A stretch of DNA of 64,000 bases from JBEEFP01 sp041166085 (GCA_041166085.1 JBEEFP010000078.1:31215-95214); one strand, 5' to 3'; numbered from the stretch's first letter, positions 8,110 through 16,771 are shown. Made by a program: numbers and translations. Notes: generated by a model not told the origin, from the letters alone.

Positions 8110-8558
8110 GACTGATCCTCCGGAACGAAGCACTCGATGGCGCCGATGTCGGCGACGGGCTCCGGCGCCCAGCGGGCCCGCACCCGCATGCCCGTCGACA
8201 TGCGACTCTCATCGCCCGCGTCGACCGCGTGCAGGAAGCCCACGTCGGCCCCGTCGAGCTGGATGAGGGCCCACGCAAACGGATGGGCCAGCGGCTGGCC
8301 CGGAGGCGGATCCGCCGACCAGCCCCACGTGAGAACCGTGCCGGTGTCGCTCACGTCGACGAACTCGCTCAGCTCGTCGGCCGTCTGCGGGTCGTACTCC
8401 TGGGGCGGCACGATGACCCGGCCCTGCGTGTCGCGGATGCCCTGGATGCGGCCCTCGGCCAGCCCGTTGAAGAAGCGCTCGATGACCGGACCGACGCTGC
8501 GGGTGTAGGTGAACTCGACCGCGTACGGGGCCTGGAGGATCTCCGGTGATGCTGCCAT
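8106..8558 (-). CDS. DUF35-like protein lacking the zinc-ribbon cysteines
   Basis: 150 residues, starting MAASPEILQAPYAVEF. It has the N-terminal helix and OB-fold of DUF35 proteins (GRVIVPPQEYDP, SDTGTVLTWGW, MSTGMRVRARW) but no cysteines where the zinc ribbon should be. It is coupled by GTGA to a canonical DUF35 gene. My recollection is that the M. tuberculosis counterpart Rv3521 is about 300 residues, roughly the sum of the two proteins here, so this may be a split form of a double DUF35 protein. That comparison needs an alignment. The upstream ligase ends one base before this gene starts. Confidence 0.82.
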   Translation of the reverse strand: MAASPEILQAPYAVEFTYTRSVGPVIERFFNGLAEGRIQGIRDTQGRVIVPPQEYDPQTADELSEFVDVSDTGTVLTWGWSADPPPGQPLAHPFAWALIQLDGADVGFLHAVDAGDESRMSTGMRVRARWAPEPVADIGAIECFVPEDQS

Positions 8559-10022
8559 TCAGATCTGCCGCTCCTTGCCTTCCCAATAGGGATCGCGCAG
8601 CTTGCGCTTGTAGAGCTTGCCGTTGGGATCGCGCGGCAGCTCGGCGACGAAGTCCACCGACTTCGGGATCTTGTACTTGGCGATGCGGTCGGCCAAGAAG
8701 GCGATGAGCTCCTGCTCGAGCTCGGGACCGGCCTGCACACCGTCGCCCGGCTCGACGACCGCCTTGATCTGCTCGCCCCAATCGTCGTCGGGGATGCCGA
8801 AGACCGCGGCGTCGCCGACCTTGGGATGGGTGAGCAGCTCGCCCTCGATCTCCGCCGGGTAGATGTTCACGCCGCCGCTGATGATCATGTCGGACTTGCG
8901 GTCGCGCAGGAACAGCCAGCCGTCCTCGTCGAGCTCACCCGCGTCGCCGACAGTGAAGAAGCCGTTGCGCCAGCTCTTCTTCGTCTTCTCCTCGTCGCCG
9001 TGGTACTCGAAGGAGATATCGCCCATCTTCATGTACACGGTGCCGATCTGACCCGGGCCGAGCTCGTTGCCCTCGTCGTCGAAGACCTTGACCTCGGAGA
9101 TGGGCCAGGGCTTGCCCACCGTGCCCGGCTTCTCCAGCCATTCGGCAGGGTTGACGACGGTGCCACCGCCTTCGGTGGCCGCGTAGTACTCCCAGATGGT
9201 CGGGCCCCACCACTCGAGCATGCGGCGCTTGACGTCGATGGGGCACGGGGCGGCCGAGTGGATGACCTGGCGCAGTGACGACACGTCGTAGCGCTGCTTC
9301 GTCTCCTCCGGCAGGGCGAGCAAGCGATGGAACATGGTCGGCACCATGTGGCTCGTCGTGACCTTGTAGCGCTCGATGCGGTCGAGCGTGTCCTCGGGCG
9401 TCCACTTGTCGAGCAGCACCAGCGTGTGGCCCATGTTGAGCGAGGCCGAGCCGAAGTTCAGCACGGCCGTGTGGTACAGCGGCGCGGCGACGAGGTGCAC
9501 GCCGTCGTTGTGCGCTTCGATCTCGAACAGGTTGAGCAGGAACGTGTGCAGCTCGGCGTTGGTGTCGGGGTCGAGATCGACAAGGGGCCGGCGCACGCCC
9601 TTGGGGCGGCCGGTGGTGCCCGACGTGTAGTTCATGACCGCCCCGGCCGTCCGGGCCTCGGGAAGGTCGGTCGGCTGACCCGACCTCAGCTTGGCCAGGG
9701 CCTCGTCGGAGTCGACGAAGACCTTCGACTCGGAGTCCTCGACGATGTACTGGATCTCCGGCGGGGCCAGGTGCCAGTTGATCGGCACGAGGTAGGCGCC
9801 GATCTGCATGGCGCCCAGGTAGAGCTCCATGAACGGCGCGCCGTTGTGCAACAGGCCGGCGACGGTGTCTCCCTTGCCCACTCCGGCCGCCCGCAGCCCG
9901 TGGGCGACCTGGTTGCACGCCGCCAACAGCGCGCCGGCGGTGTGCTCGGTGCCGTCGGGTTCGACGAGGGCGAGGTGCTCGGGGTCCTGTGACGCCAGCT
10001 TCCAGAAGCCGAGATCTGCCAC
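8559..10022 (-). CDS. Acyl-CoA synthetase (AMP-forming)
   Basis: 487 residues, shorter than the usual 530-550 of actinobacterial FadD proteins but with all core motifs: P-loop NYTSGTTGRPKG (about residues 130-141), the A5-type motif EYYAATEGG, GDAGELDEDGW and RKSDMIISGGVNIYPAEIE, and the catalytic lysine region DPNGKLYKRKL. The GTG start at 10022 lies 8 bases after the predicted -10 of the KstR-like promoter at 10031-10059. It heads the operon running through the DUF35 and Ltp genes, so it should activate the acid used by that pathway. It is divergent from a crotonase, like fadD19-echA19 as I recall. Confidence 0.92.
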   Translation of the reverse strand: MADLGFWKLASQDPEHLALVEPDGTEHTAGALLAACNQVAHGLRAAGVGKGDTVAGLLHNGAPFMELYLGAMQIGAYLVPINWHLAPPEIQYIVEDSESKVFVDSDEALAKLRSGQPTDLPEARTAGAVMNYTSGTTGRPKGVRRPLVDLDPDTNAELHTFLLNLFEIEAHNDGVHLVAAPLYHTAVLNFGSASLNMGHTLVLLDKWTPEDTLDRIERYKVTTSHMVPTMFHRLLALPEETKQRYDVSSLRQVIHSAAPCPIDVKRRMLEWWGPTIWEYYAATEGGGTVVNPAEWLEKPGTVGKPWPISEVKVFDDEGNELGPGQIGTVYMKMGDISFEYHGDEEKTKKSWRNGFFTVGDAGELDEDGWLFLRDRKSDMIISGGVNIYPAEIEGELLTHPKVGDAAVFGIPDDDWGEQIKAVVEPGDGVQAGPELEQELIAFLADRIAKYKIPKSVDFVAELPRDPNGKLYKRKLRDPYWEGKERQI

Positions 10023-10030
10023 GAGCCGAA

Positions 10031-10059
10031 GTAGAACACGTTCTCACTTCGTCCGGCAA
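10031..10059. promoter_or_regulatory. Divergent promoter region with second KstR-like operator
   Basis: Bases 10032-10045 read TAGAACACGTTCTC, identical to the site at 2997-3010; the shared stretch is 20 bases (AAGTAGAACACGTTCTCACT). On the minus strand, -35 TTGCCG (10059-10054), 17 bases, then -10 TTCTAC (10036-10031) end 8 bases before the GTG at 10022. On the plus strand, TACGGT (10067-10072) sits 6 bases before the ATG of the hydratase at 10079. One bound repressor could therefore control both directions. Confidence 0.7.
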
Positions 10060-10078
10060 GTGGAGCTACGGTTCGGCC

Positions 10079-10879
10079 ATGCCCGAGGGAGAGCCGCACC
10101 TGCTGGTGGAGCGCGACGGCCACGTCGTCACGCTCACCATGAACCGCCCGGAACGCAAGAACGCGCTGTCGTCGGAGATGTTGGCTCGCATGGACGACGC
10201 GTGGCAGATGATCGAGGACGACGACGGCGTCCGCGTCGCCATCCTGACCGGCGCGGGGGGCGACTTCTGCTCCGGCATGGACCTCAAGGCGTTCGCGGCC
10301 GGCATGCAGGAGGACGAGTACACCAAGCGGTTCGCGGAGGACGCCGACCTGGCGTGGAAGGCGCTGCTTCGTCACAGGCGACTGGGCAAGCCCCTCATCG
10401 CCGCCGTCGAGGGTTACGCGTTGGCGGGCGGCACCGAGATCCTGCAGGCCACCGACATCCGCATCGCGGGCGAGAGCGCGGTGTTCGGGATCACCGAGGC
10501 GGTTCGGGGACTGTTCCCGCTGGGCGGCTCGACCGTGCGCCTGCGCCGCCAGATCCCCTACACCAAGGCCATGGAGATCCTGCTCATCGGCGAGCACTGG
10601 CCCGCACGAGAAGCCGAACGCATCGGCCTCATCGGCCGGGTGGTGCCCGACGGCCAGGCGCTCGTTGAGGCGAAGAAGGTGGCGGACAAGATCGCCGCCA
10701 ACGGCCCGCTCTCGATCAAGGCGCTGAAGCGCGCCATCATCGAGACCGAGGGCCTCGACGAGACGGCGGCGCTCGCCAAGGAGCTCGAGATCGGCTCGCC
10801 CATCTTCGCCACCGAGGACGCCAAGGAGGGAGCGACCGCCTTCAAGGAGAAGCGGCCGCCCGTCTACAAGGGGAAGTGA
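10079..10879 (+). CDS. Enoyl-CoA hydratase/isomerase family protein, EchA19-like
   Basis: 266-residue crotonase. Both hydratase glutamates are present: E120 in ALAGGTEIL and E140 in FGITEAVRG, so water addition to an enoyl-CoA is expected. The oxyanion-hole region FCSGMDLKAF is also intact, and the C-terminus EKRPPVYKG is the usual crotonase ending. The ATG at 10079 lies 6 bases after a TACGGT hexamer, suggesting a leaderless transcript. It is divergent from the CoA ligase, sharing the KstR-like operator at 10032-10045. In M. tuberculosis, echA19 (steroid enoyl-CoA hydratase) is divergent from fadD19; the same logic here makes a steroid side-chain role likely but unproven. Confidence 0.9.
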   Translation: MPEGEPHLLVERDGHVVTLTMNRPERKNALSSEMLARMDDAWQMIEDDDGVRVAILTGAGGDFCSGMDLKAFAAGMQEDEYTKRFAEDADLAWKALLRHRRLGKPLIAAVEGYALAGGTEILQATDIRIAGESAVFGITEAVRGLFPLGGSTVRLRRQIPYTKAMEILLIGEHWPAREAERIGLIGRVVPDGQALVEAKKVADKIAANGPLSIKALKRAIIETEGLDETAALAKELEIGSPIFATEDAKEGATAFKEKRPPVYKGK

Positions 10880-10883
10880 CACC

Positions 10884-11639
10884 ATGCCGGTGCTGACGTG
10901 TGAGACCTGCGGGGTCCAGCTCGAAGCCGACGACTTCGACGCTCACGTCGCACTGGTGCTCGACCACTACACCGTCGACCATCCGAGCTACGGCCTGGGC
11001 GAGCGCCAGGTGCGCAACTACCTCGAGCGCATGCCGATGCTCTCGCCGGACACCGACCGGCGCGAGACGATCGCCGAGGTCGAGGTCGCGGCCCTCACTG
11101 CCGACCGGGTCGACGACGTCGTCGCCTTCTTCGACCGCGACGCCTTTGCCGGCAACCCGGCGTGGGCCAGCTGTTATTGCATGGCCCACCTGGTCCCCGG
11201 CGGAGAGGCGGGCGACGAGTGGAGGGGCCGGTCATGGCGGGACAACCGCCACGATCTCGATTCCCGGATCCGCAAGGGTGAGCTCCAGGGCATCGTGGCC
11301 TACTGCGACGGGCAGATGGTCGGATGGTGCAATGCCTCCCCGCGGTGCGTGTTCCCGGATTACGCGTCGGGCGACTCGACGGAGGACGACGCCACGGGAG
11401 TCGTCGCCTGCTTCGTGGTGGCGCCGACCCATCGGGGCCATGGCCTGGCCCGGCGCATGCTCGCGGCCGCGCTCGACCAGTTCCCGTCGATCGGCGTGAC
11501 GTCCGTCGAGGCCCACCCGGCCACCGATCCCAGATGGCCGGGCGCGGCCTACCGCGGCACCGTTCCCCTCTACACCGAACATGGCTTCGAGGTCGTCAGC
11601 GAGAGCGAGCACTCGACGATCGTGCGCCGCGACATCTGA
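10884..11639 (+). CDS. GNAT-family N-acetyltransferase with N-terminal cysteine pair
   Basis: 251 residues. The GNAT acetyl-CoA pyrophosphate loop is VVAPTHRGHGLARRML, preceded by the core strand GVVACFVV. The N-terminus carries a CETC pair that may belong to a small zinc knuckle, and there is a further cysteine-rich SCYCMAHL segment near residue 95. The ATG at 10884 is four bases after the crotonase stop. The substrate cannot be read from the sequence. The next gene (FetA-like ATPase) starts immediately after its stop, so the three genes 10884-13039 may form one unit. Confidence 0.85.
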   Translation: MPVLTCETCGVQLEADDFDAHVALVLDHYTVDHPSYGLGERQVRNYLERMPMLSPDTDRRETIAEVEVAALTADRVDDVVAFFDRDAFAGNPAWASCYCMAHLVPGGEAGDEWRGRSWRDNRHDLDSRIRKGELQGIVAYCDGQMVGWCNASPRCVFPDYASGDSTEDDATGVVACFVVAPTHRGHGLARRMLAAALDQFPSIGVTSVEAHPATDPRWPGAAYRGTVPLYTEHGFEVVSESEHSTIVRRDI

Positions 11640-12239
11640 ATGGGTGACCGCTTCGAATACCGGGACGTGCGCGTCGACGGTGACGACGGCCCCATCGTCG
11701 AGGGCTTCTCGACCCGCATCGCGGCCGACGGCCTGACGGTGATCGTCGGGCCGTCCGGCGCGGGCAAGACGACCTTGCTGCGGCTGCTCAACCGGCTCGA
11801 CGATCCCGACGACGGCGAGGTGTTGTTCGAAGGACGGGATGTCCGCGACTACGACGTGCTCGAGCTGCGCCGGCGGGTGCAGCTCGTCGGCCAGGTGCCC
11901 GTCACGTTCCCCGGCACCGTCGCCGACAACGTCGGTCCCGAGACCGCAGAGCTCCTGGCCCAGGTCGGGCTGCACTCGTCGCTCGCCACGAGGGAGGCGG
12001 ACCGGCTCTCGGTCGGTGAAGCCCAGCGCATGGCCCTGGCCCGCTCGCTGGGCCGCCACCCCGACGTCCTCGCCCTCGACGAGCCCACGTCGGCCCTCGA
12101 CACCGCCAGCAAGGGCGGCATCGAGCAGCTCATCCGTGAGCTGGCCGACTCCAGCCTCACCGTCGTCATGGTCACCCACGAGCCCCGTCACGCGACCGAG
12201 CTGGCCGACCACGTCATCGAGGTGATTCCGCGGTCATGA
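11640..12239 (+). CDS. fetA: ABC transporter ATPase, FetA/YbbL type
   Basis: 199-residue minimal ABC ATPase: Walker A GPSGAGKTT (residues 37-45), the Q-loop region QLVGQVPVTFPGTV, signature LSVGEAQRMALARSL and Walker B VLALDEPTSALD. The short length and the SVGEAQ signature match the FetA/YbbL family. It overlaps the next gene, a FetB/YbbM-type permease, by four bases, which makes the assignment firm. FetAB of E. coli has been linked to iron export and oxidative-stress resistance; the transported substrate here is inferred from that. Confidence 0.88.
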   Translation: MGDRFEYRDVRVDGDDGPIVEGFSTRIAADGLTVIVGPSGAGKTTLLRLLNRLDDPDDGEVLFEGRDVRDYDVLELRRRVQLVGQVPVTFPGTVADNVGPETAELLAQVGLHSSLATREADRLSVGEAQRMALARSLGRHPDVLALDEPTSALDTASKGGIEQLIRELADSSLTVVMVTHEPRHATELADHVIEVIPRS

Positions 12240-13039
12240 CCTTGGCCGCGGGCAGCGCGTCCGCCCTCTCACAACCTGTGAGCTTCAGCGACGTCGCGTT
12301 GGCCGTCCTGCTCGTCGTGGTGGCCGTCGCCGTGTCGCGCGTCCGCGGCCTCGGCACAGAGGCCGACCTCACCATCGCGACGGTGCGCTCGTTCGTGCAG
12401 CTCGTCGCGGTCGGCTACGTCCTCGACTTCGTGTTCGGCGGCCACGGCGCACTCACGTTCCTGGTGCTCGCCGTCATGCTCACCACCGCCACCTTGACGT
12501 CGGGATCTCGCGGCCGTGGGGTGCCCGGCGCCCGCTGGGTGGCGGCGGCATCGGTCGCGGCTGCGGCGGTCTTGACGCTCGGCGTCCTCGCCCTGTTGCG
12601 CATCGTGCCGACCTCCGCGCGCGCCATCGTCCCGCTGGGGTCGATGATCATCTCCGCGGCCATGAACACCACCTCGCTCGTGATGACGCGACTGCGCGAC
12701 GACCTGGCCGGCAACCGTCGCGAGGTGGAGGCGCGGCTGTCGCTCGGTCAGACCTCGCACGAGGCGGCGCTGCCGTGGCACCGCGCCGCCCTGCGTCAGG
12801 GGATGCTGCCGAGCATCGACCAGACCAAGGTGGTCGGCCTCGTCGCCCTGCCCGGCGCGATGACGGGCATGATCCTGGCCGGCGCGTCACCGCTGGCCGC
12901 GGTGCGCCTCCAGCTCGTGGTCATGTACATGCTGCTCGGCGGCAGCGCCTTTGCCGCGCTGGTGGCGGGCGAGCTCACGGTGCGACGGTTGTTCACCCCC
13001 GCCCATCAGCTCATCCGCTCGTTGCGGCGGGTGGCCTGA
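12236..13039 (+). CDS. fetB: ABC transporter permease, FetB/YbbM (UPF0014) family
   Basis: 267-residue integral membrane protein with about seven hydrophobic segments, starting ATGA-coupled to the FetA ATPase. Family hallmarks are RSFVQLVAVGYVLDFVF near residue 45, the cytoplasmic loop LSLGQTSHEAALPW, and the near-invariant GMLPSIDQTKVVGLVALPG. With its ATPase it should form a putative iron exporter. It is convergent with a secreted hydrolase; a 14-bp palindrome CCTGAGGCCTCAGG (13035-13048) spans both stop codons and may be only coincidental. Confidence 0.9.
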   Translation: MTLAAGSASALSQPVSFSDVALAVLLVVVAVAVSRVRGLGTEADLTIATVRSFVQLVAVGYVLDFVFGGHGALTFLVLAVMLTTATLTSGSRGRGVPGARWVAAASVAAAAVLTLGVLALLRIVPTSARAIVPLGSMIISAAMNTTSLVMTRLRDDLAGNRREVEARLSLGQTSHEAALPWHRAALRQGMLPSIDQTKVVGLVALPGAMTGMILAGASPLAAVRLQLVVMYMLLGGSAFAALVAGELTVRRLFTPAHQLIRSLRRVA

Positions 13040-13043
13040 GGCC

Positions 13044-14468
13044 TCAGGGGAGGACGCGGCCCTGGCGATCGGCGTTGGCGCCGGCCCAGTCGCCCACCGG
13101 TGACGTCCCGCCGTACTGGCGCAGGTCGACGACCGTCTGGCCCGAAAGCGAGAACGCGCCCAAGTAGCGGGCCGACATGTAGTTGCCCCGCATCTCCTTC
13201 TCGATCGCGATCCCCTCTGACTTGGGCCCGCTGAGCAGCGCTGCCAGTGCCTTGTCTCGGTCGGCCGGCACCGGTGCGAGCCAGCGGTCGAACCAGGCGA
13301 GGGTGTAGTAGTCGATCTGCGCGCGGCCGTATTCGGTGGCCATGGAGATCAGTGGGATGTAGCTCCATTCGAGGTGGGTGCCGCCCCGCACGGTGAAGGA
13401 GTACGTGTCGAGCCCGGCCGCGACCCATTTGTTGTGAGCGGCCAGGTGCGAGGTCGGGTCGGGGGCCTGTGAGCTCGGGGTCGGGTTGAGGAAGTAGCCA
13501 TCGGCCTGCTGGTTCATCCCGGGCACGACGGGCGTGACGCTGCTGGTGAGCGCGTCGAAGCCGATGACGGCGCGGATGGGATAGCTCTGGCCATGACAGT
13601 CGGCAACCGTCTGCCACACAGTGCCTTCGTCGGAGCACTGCTGCACGACGCTGACCGCGGTGGCGCCGAGCGAGTGCCCGGCGATCCCGATGTTGGTGCG
13701 GTCGAGCACGCTCGCGCCGGGGTTGGAGAAGTCGATCTGCTCGGTGGTGCCACGCCCGGCGGCCGCCGCGGCCGCGTCGGCCTCGGTCCATCCGACGGGC
13801 CGGTAGGGCTCGTCCGGCGTGGAGAGGAAGAAGCGGATGGCGTCGATGGTGCCGTCGACGAAGTTGGGCTGCTGCTGGGCCGGCACGCCGTCGAACGTCG
13901 GCGTCTTGTCACCCGGCGCGTGGCCGAAGCCCTCGCTCTCGCCCTGGCCCTGCACGTCGAAGGTGAGCACCTCGTAGCCCTTGCGGGCGAGGGACTGGGC
14001 CAACCAGTGGTACATGCCCTCGGTGGCCTGGATGGAGCCGGTCGTGATGACGATGCCGGGGCGCGGACCAGGGGCCTCACTGCCCCAGATGTGGCCGGAG
14101 AGCTTGGCGCCAGTGCGGCTGAGGAACTGCACCCGGCGGTAGGGCATGGCGTTCCACGCCTTGGGATCGCCGACCGAGCCGCCGGGGATCCACTGCCCGA
14201 GACCCGTGTGGACGCGTCCGTTGGGGATGTCGGCGAACTGCAGGCCCAGTGCGGCGAGGTACGACTCGGCGGTGGCCGTCCTGGTCGCGTCGTGCCACGT
14301 CGGATCGGTCTCATCGTGCAGGTGGCGGCCCGTGCTGCGAGTGACGTTGTCGAGGTCGTGCTCGGCGTAGGCCTGATCGGAGTAGTCGTTGCCCGCCAGG
14401 ACCGCCGGGGCCGCGAGGCCCCCGAGCACGAGCGCGACGAGGCAGGCGAGGAGGACACGGTGGCGCAT
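13044..14468 (-). CDS. Secreted alpha/beta hydrolase
   Basis: 474 residues starting at the ATG at 14468, which gives an exported N-terminus (MRHRVLLACLVALVLGG, cleavage near VLAGN). A start 108 bases upstream would bury the signal peptide, so I reject it. The nucleophile elbow is IAGHSLGATA with S266, and an upstream oxyanion-type loop is VITTGSIQATEG. A histidine in RGGTHLEWSY is a candidate for the triad. It resembles large actinobacterial extracellular lipase/esterase-like proteins, but no specific substrate is evident. It is divergent from the zinc alcohol dehydrogenase. Confidence 0.85.
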   Translation of the reverse strand: MRHRVLLACLVALVLGGLAAPAVLAGNDYSDQAYAEHDLDNVTRSTGRHLHDETDPTWHDATRTATAESYLAALGLQFADIPNGRVHTGLGQWIPGGSVGDPKAWNAMPYRRVQFLSRTGAKLSGHIWGSEAPGPRPGIVITTGSIQATEGMYHWLAQSLARKGYEVLTFDVQGQGESEGFGHAPGDKTPTFDGVPAQQQPNFVDGTIDAIRFFLSTPDEPYRPVGWTEADAAAAAAGRGTTEQIDFSNPGASVLDRTNIGIAGHSLGATAVSVVQQCSDEGTVWQTVADCHGQSYPIRAVIGFDALTSSVTPVVPGMNQQADGYFLNPTPSSQAPDPTSHLAAHNKWVAAGLDTYSFTVRGGTHLEWSYIPLISMATEYGRAQIDYYTLAWFDRWLAPVPADRDKALAALLSGPKSEGIAIEKEMRGNYMSARYLGAFSLSGQTVVDLRQYGGTSPVGDWAGANADRQGRVLP

Positions 14469-14534
14469 GAGAGGACATTTCGACAGCGAGACCGGCACTC
14501 CTGCGTGAACGGGCCGTCGCTCGCGTTCCCGGCG

Positions 14535-14540
14535 TAGTGT
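14535..14540 (+). promoter_or_regulatory. Putative -10 element, alcohol dehydrogenase gene
   Basis: TAGTGT lies 7 bases before the ATG at 14548, the spacing expected if transcription begins at the start codon. No convincing -35 is visible. Confidence 0.4.
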
Positions 14541-14547
14541 CCCGCCC

Positions 14548-15624
14548 ATGAAGGCCGCCATCTTCACCGAGCCCAATCAGCCCCTCTCGATCGAGGACGT
14601 CGAGCTCTCCCCGCCGGGACCGCGCGACGTCGTCGTCAAGGTCAACGCCAGCGGGGTGTGCCACAGCGATCTCACCGTGCAGAAGGGCGGCGTGCCCATC
14701 CCGCCGCCGTGCATCCTCGGTCACGAGGGCACGGGCACCATCGAAGAGGTGGGCGCGGAGGTCACGGCAGTGAAGAAGGGCGACCGCGTCATCGCGTCCT
14801 TCGTCCTGGCGTGCGGCACGTGCTGGTACTGCCTGCACGACCGCACGAACCTCTGCGAGATGGCCCTGGGCGAGAGCATGGTCCCGCGCGCCAAGCGGGC
14901 CGACGGCAGCATGGCCGCGGGCATGACAGGACTTGGCACGTTCGCCGAGGCCATGGTGCTGAGTGAGCGTTCGGTGGTGAAGGTCGGCACCGACCTGCCG
15001 GACGAGCAGCTCGCGCTGATCGGCTGCGGTGTGACGACCGGCGTCGGTGCGGCGCTGAACACCGCCCAGGTGCAGCCCGGCTCCAGCGTGGCCGTCATCG
15101 GCTGCGGCGGCGTCGGCCAAGCCGTGCTGCAGGGCGCCAAGATCGCGGGCGCAGCCCGCATCATCGCCGTCGACCCCGTCGAGCTGAAGCGCAAGACGGC
15201 CGAGCAGCTCGGCGCAACCGACCTCGTCGATCCCGGTCAGGGCGACGCCGTTGCCCAGGTGCAGGCCCTCACCGGAGGCCGCGGCGTCGACTACGCCTTC
15301 GAGGTCATCGGGCTGCCCGAGACCATCAGCCAGGCGTACCAGATGGCCCGTCGCGGCGGCACTGCGGTTGTGGTCGGCATGCCACGCATGGACGCGATGG
15401 TGACGTTCTCGGCGTTCCAGCTGTTCTACGACGAGAAGCGGCTGCTGGGATCGGTGTACGGGACCTCCCAGGTGCAGCGCGACTTCCAGCGCTTCATCGA
15501 CCTCATCGAGACCGGTCGCCTCGACGTCGGCTCCATGGTGTCGCGCCGCATCAAGCTCGACGAGGTCAACGACGCCTTCCGGGCCATGGAGGCGGGCGAG
15601 GTCATCCGCTCCGTCATCGTCTAG
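14548..15624 (+). CDS. Zinc-dependent alcohol dehydrogenase (MDR superfamily)
   Basis: 358 residues. Catalytic zinc ligands are C38 in GVCHSD and the H59-E60 pair in LGHEGTG. The structural zinc site is complete (C89, C92, C95, C103). The NAD(P)-binding glycine motif is AVIGCGGVGQAV (about residues 172-183). The 21-residue insert typical of class III enzymes is partly present (MVPRAKRADGS). It should oxidise a primary alcohol or an alcohol-thiol adduct; distinction from mycothiol-dependent formaldehyde dehydrogenase needs an alignment. An ACAD gene follows 7 bases later and is probably co-transcribed. Confidence 0.92.
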   Translation: MKAAIFTEPNQPLSIEDVELSPPGPRDVVVKVNASGVCHSDLTVQKGGVPIPPPCILGHEGTGTIEEVGAEVTAVKKGDRVIASFVLACGTCWYCLHDRTNLCEMALGESMVPRAKRADGSMAAGMTGLGTFAEAMVLSERSVVKVGTDLPDEQLALIGCGVTTGVGAALNTAQVQPGSSVAVIGCGGVGQAVLQGAKIAGAARIIAVDPVELKRKTAEQLGATDLVDPGQGDAVAQVQALTGGRGVDYAFEVIGLPETISQAYQMARRGGTAVVVGMPRMDAMVTFSAFQLFYDEKRLLGSVYGTSQVQRDFQRFIDLIETGRLDVGSMVSRRIKLDEVNDAFRAMEAGEVIRSVIV

Positions 15625-15631
15625 CGGCTCG

Positions 15632-16771
15632 TTGGACTGGACCTATCCGCCTGAGGCGGAGGCGTTCCGGCTCGAGGTGCGGGCCTGGCTCGACGCCAAC
15701 GTGCCCGACGACCTCCGCGGCGTCCACCTGCAGCACATCGACAAGCCGGGGATGCTGCCGCGTCTGCGCGAGTGGAACGCGACGTTGGCCGACGGCGGCT
15801 ACGCAGCGCTGGCGTGGCCGGTCGAGTACGGCGGACGGGAGGCGGGCGCCCTCGAGCAGGTCGTGCTCGCCGAGGAGCTGAGCCGGGCCGACGCGCCCAC
15901 GACCCTCAACCCCATCGGCATCTCCAACATCGCGCCGGCCATCCTCACCTACGGCACGGACGAGCAGAAGGAGCGCTTCCTGCGCCCCATGCTGCGGGCC
16001 GACGACATCTGGTGCCAGGGGTTCAGCGAGCCCGACGCGGGGTCCGACCTCGCGTCGTTGCGCACGTCAGCGGTGCGCGACGGCGACGACTTCGTGGTAA
16101 CGGGTCAGAAGGTATGGACCACGCTGGCCCACCACGCCAGCTGGTGCGAGCTGCTGGTGCGCACCGATTCGGACGCGCCGAAGCACAAGGGCATCTCGTG
16201 CCTGCTGGTGGACATGACGCTGCCTGGCATCGAGGTGCGGCCGCTCATCACGCTCACCGGCGAGCACGAGTTCAACGAGATCTTCTTCGACGGCGTGCGG
16301 GTACCCGTCTCGGCCCTCCTCGGTCCGGTAAACGAGGGATGGCGGGTCGCCATGACGACCCTCACCCACGAGCGGGCGGGCGTGGCCGCGCTGCACCTCT
16401 CGCTGCGCAAGAAGATCGCCCGCCTCCTCGCAGTCGCGCGCGAGCGCGGTGCCGACCGTGACCCCGTCCTGCGCCGGCGTCTGGCCCGGCTCTACCTCGA
16501 AGGCGAGTACCTCAAGCTGCTGGCCGACCGGGCCGTGTCGGCCGCCGCCCACGACCGTCCGCCCGGTCCCGAGGCCAGCCTGACCAAGCTCGTGTGGGCC
16601 GACGCCCACCAGCACCTGGCCGCGGTCGCGGCCGACGTCCTCGGCCCCGACGCGCTCTCCGGCGAGTGGGGCCAAGACCAGCTTCACGTGCGGGGTCTGC
16701 CCATCGCCGGCGGCACCACCCAGGTCAACAAGAACGTCGTCGCCCAGCGCGTCCTCGGCCTGCCCCGTTAG
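15632..16771 (+). CDS. Acyl-CoA dehydrogenase (long type)
   Basis: 379-residue ACAD with a TTG start at 15632 that yields the family N-terminus MDWTYPPEAEAFRLEVRAWL; no ATG or GTG is better placed. Middle-domain motifs FSEPDAGSDLASL and TGQKVWTTLAHHASW, and the C-terminal GGTTQVNKNVVAQRVLGLPR, are all present. The last block has a Q-V-N-K variation where most paralogues here have E-I-Q-R, so FAD contacts may differ. Downstream in the operon of the alcohol dehydrogenase. Its TAG overlaps the TAA of the convergent lipocalin-like gene (16768-16771). No short partner is adjacent, so it may be homomeric. Confidence 0.9.
   Translation: MDWTYPPEAEAFRLEVRAWLDANVPDDLRGVHLQHIDKPGMLPRLREWNATLADGGYAALAWPVEYGGREAGALEQVVLAEELSRADAPTTLNPIGISNIAPAILTYGTDEQKERFLRPMLRADDIWCQGFSEPDAGSDLASLRTSAVRDGDDFVVTGQKVWTTLAHHASWCELLVRTDSDAPKHKGISCLLVDMTLPGIEVRPLITLTGEHEFNEIFFDGVRVPVSALLGPVNEGWRVAMTTLTHERAGVAALHLSLRKKIARLLAVARERGADRDPVLRRRLARLYLEGEYLKLLADRAVSAAAHDRPPGPEASLTKLVWADAHQHLAAVAADVLGPDALSGEWGQDQLHVRGLPIAGGTTQVNKNVVAQRVLGLPR

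Noticed and set aside
13035..13048. 14-bp palindrome CCTGAGGCCTCAGG across two stop codons
   Set aside because: Short and GC-rich with no U tract; chance is a sufficient explanation.
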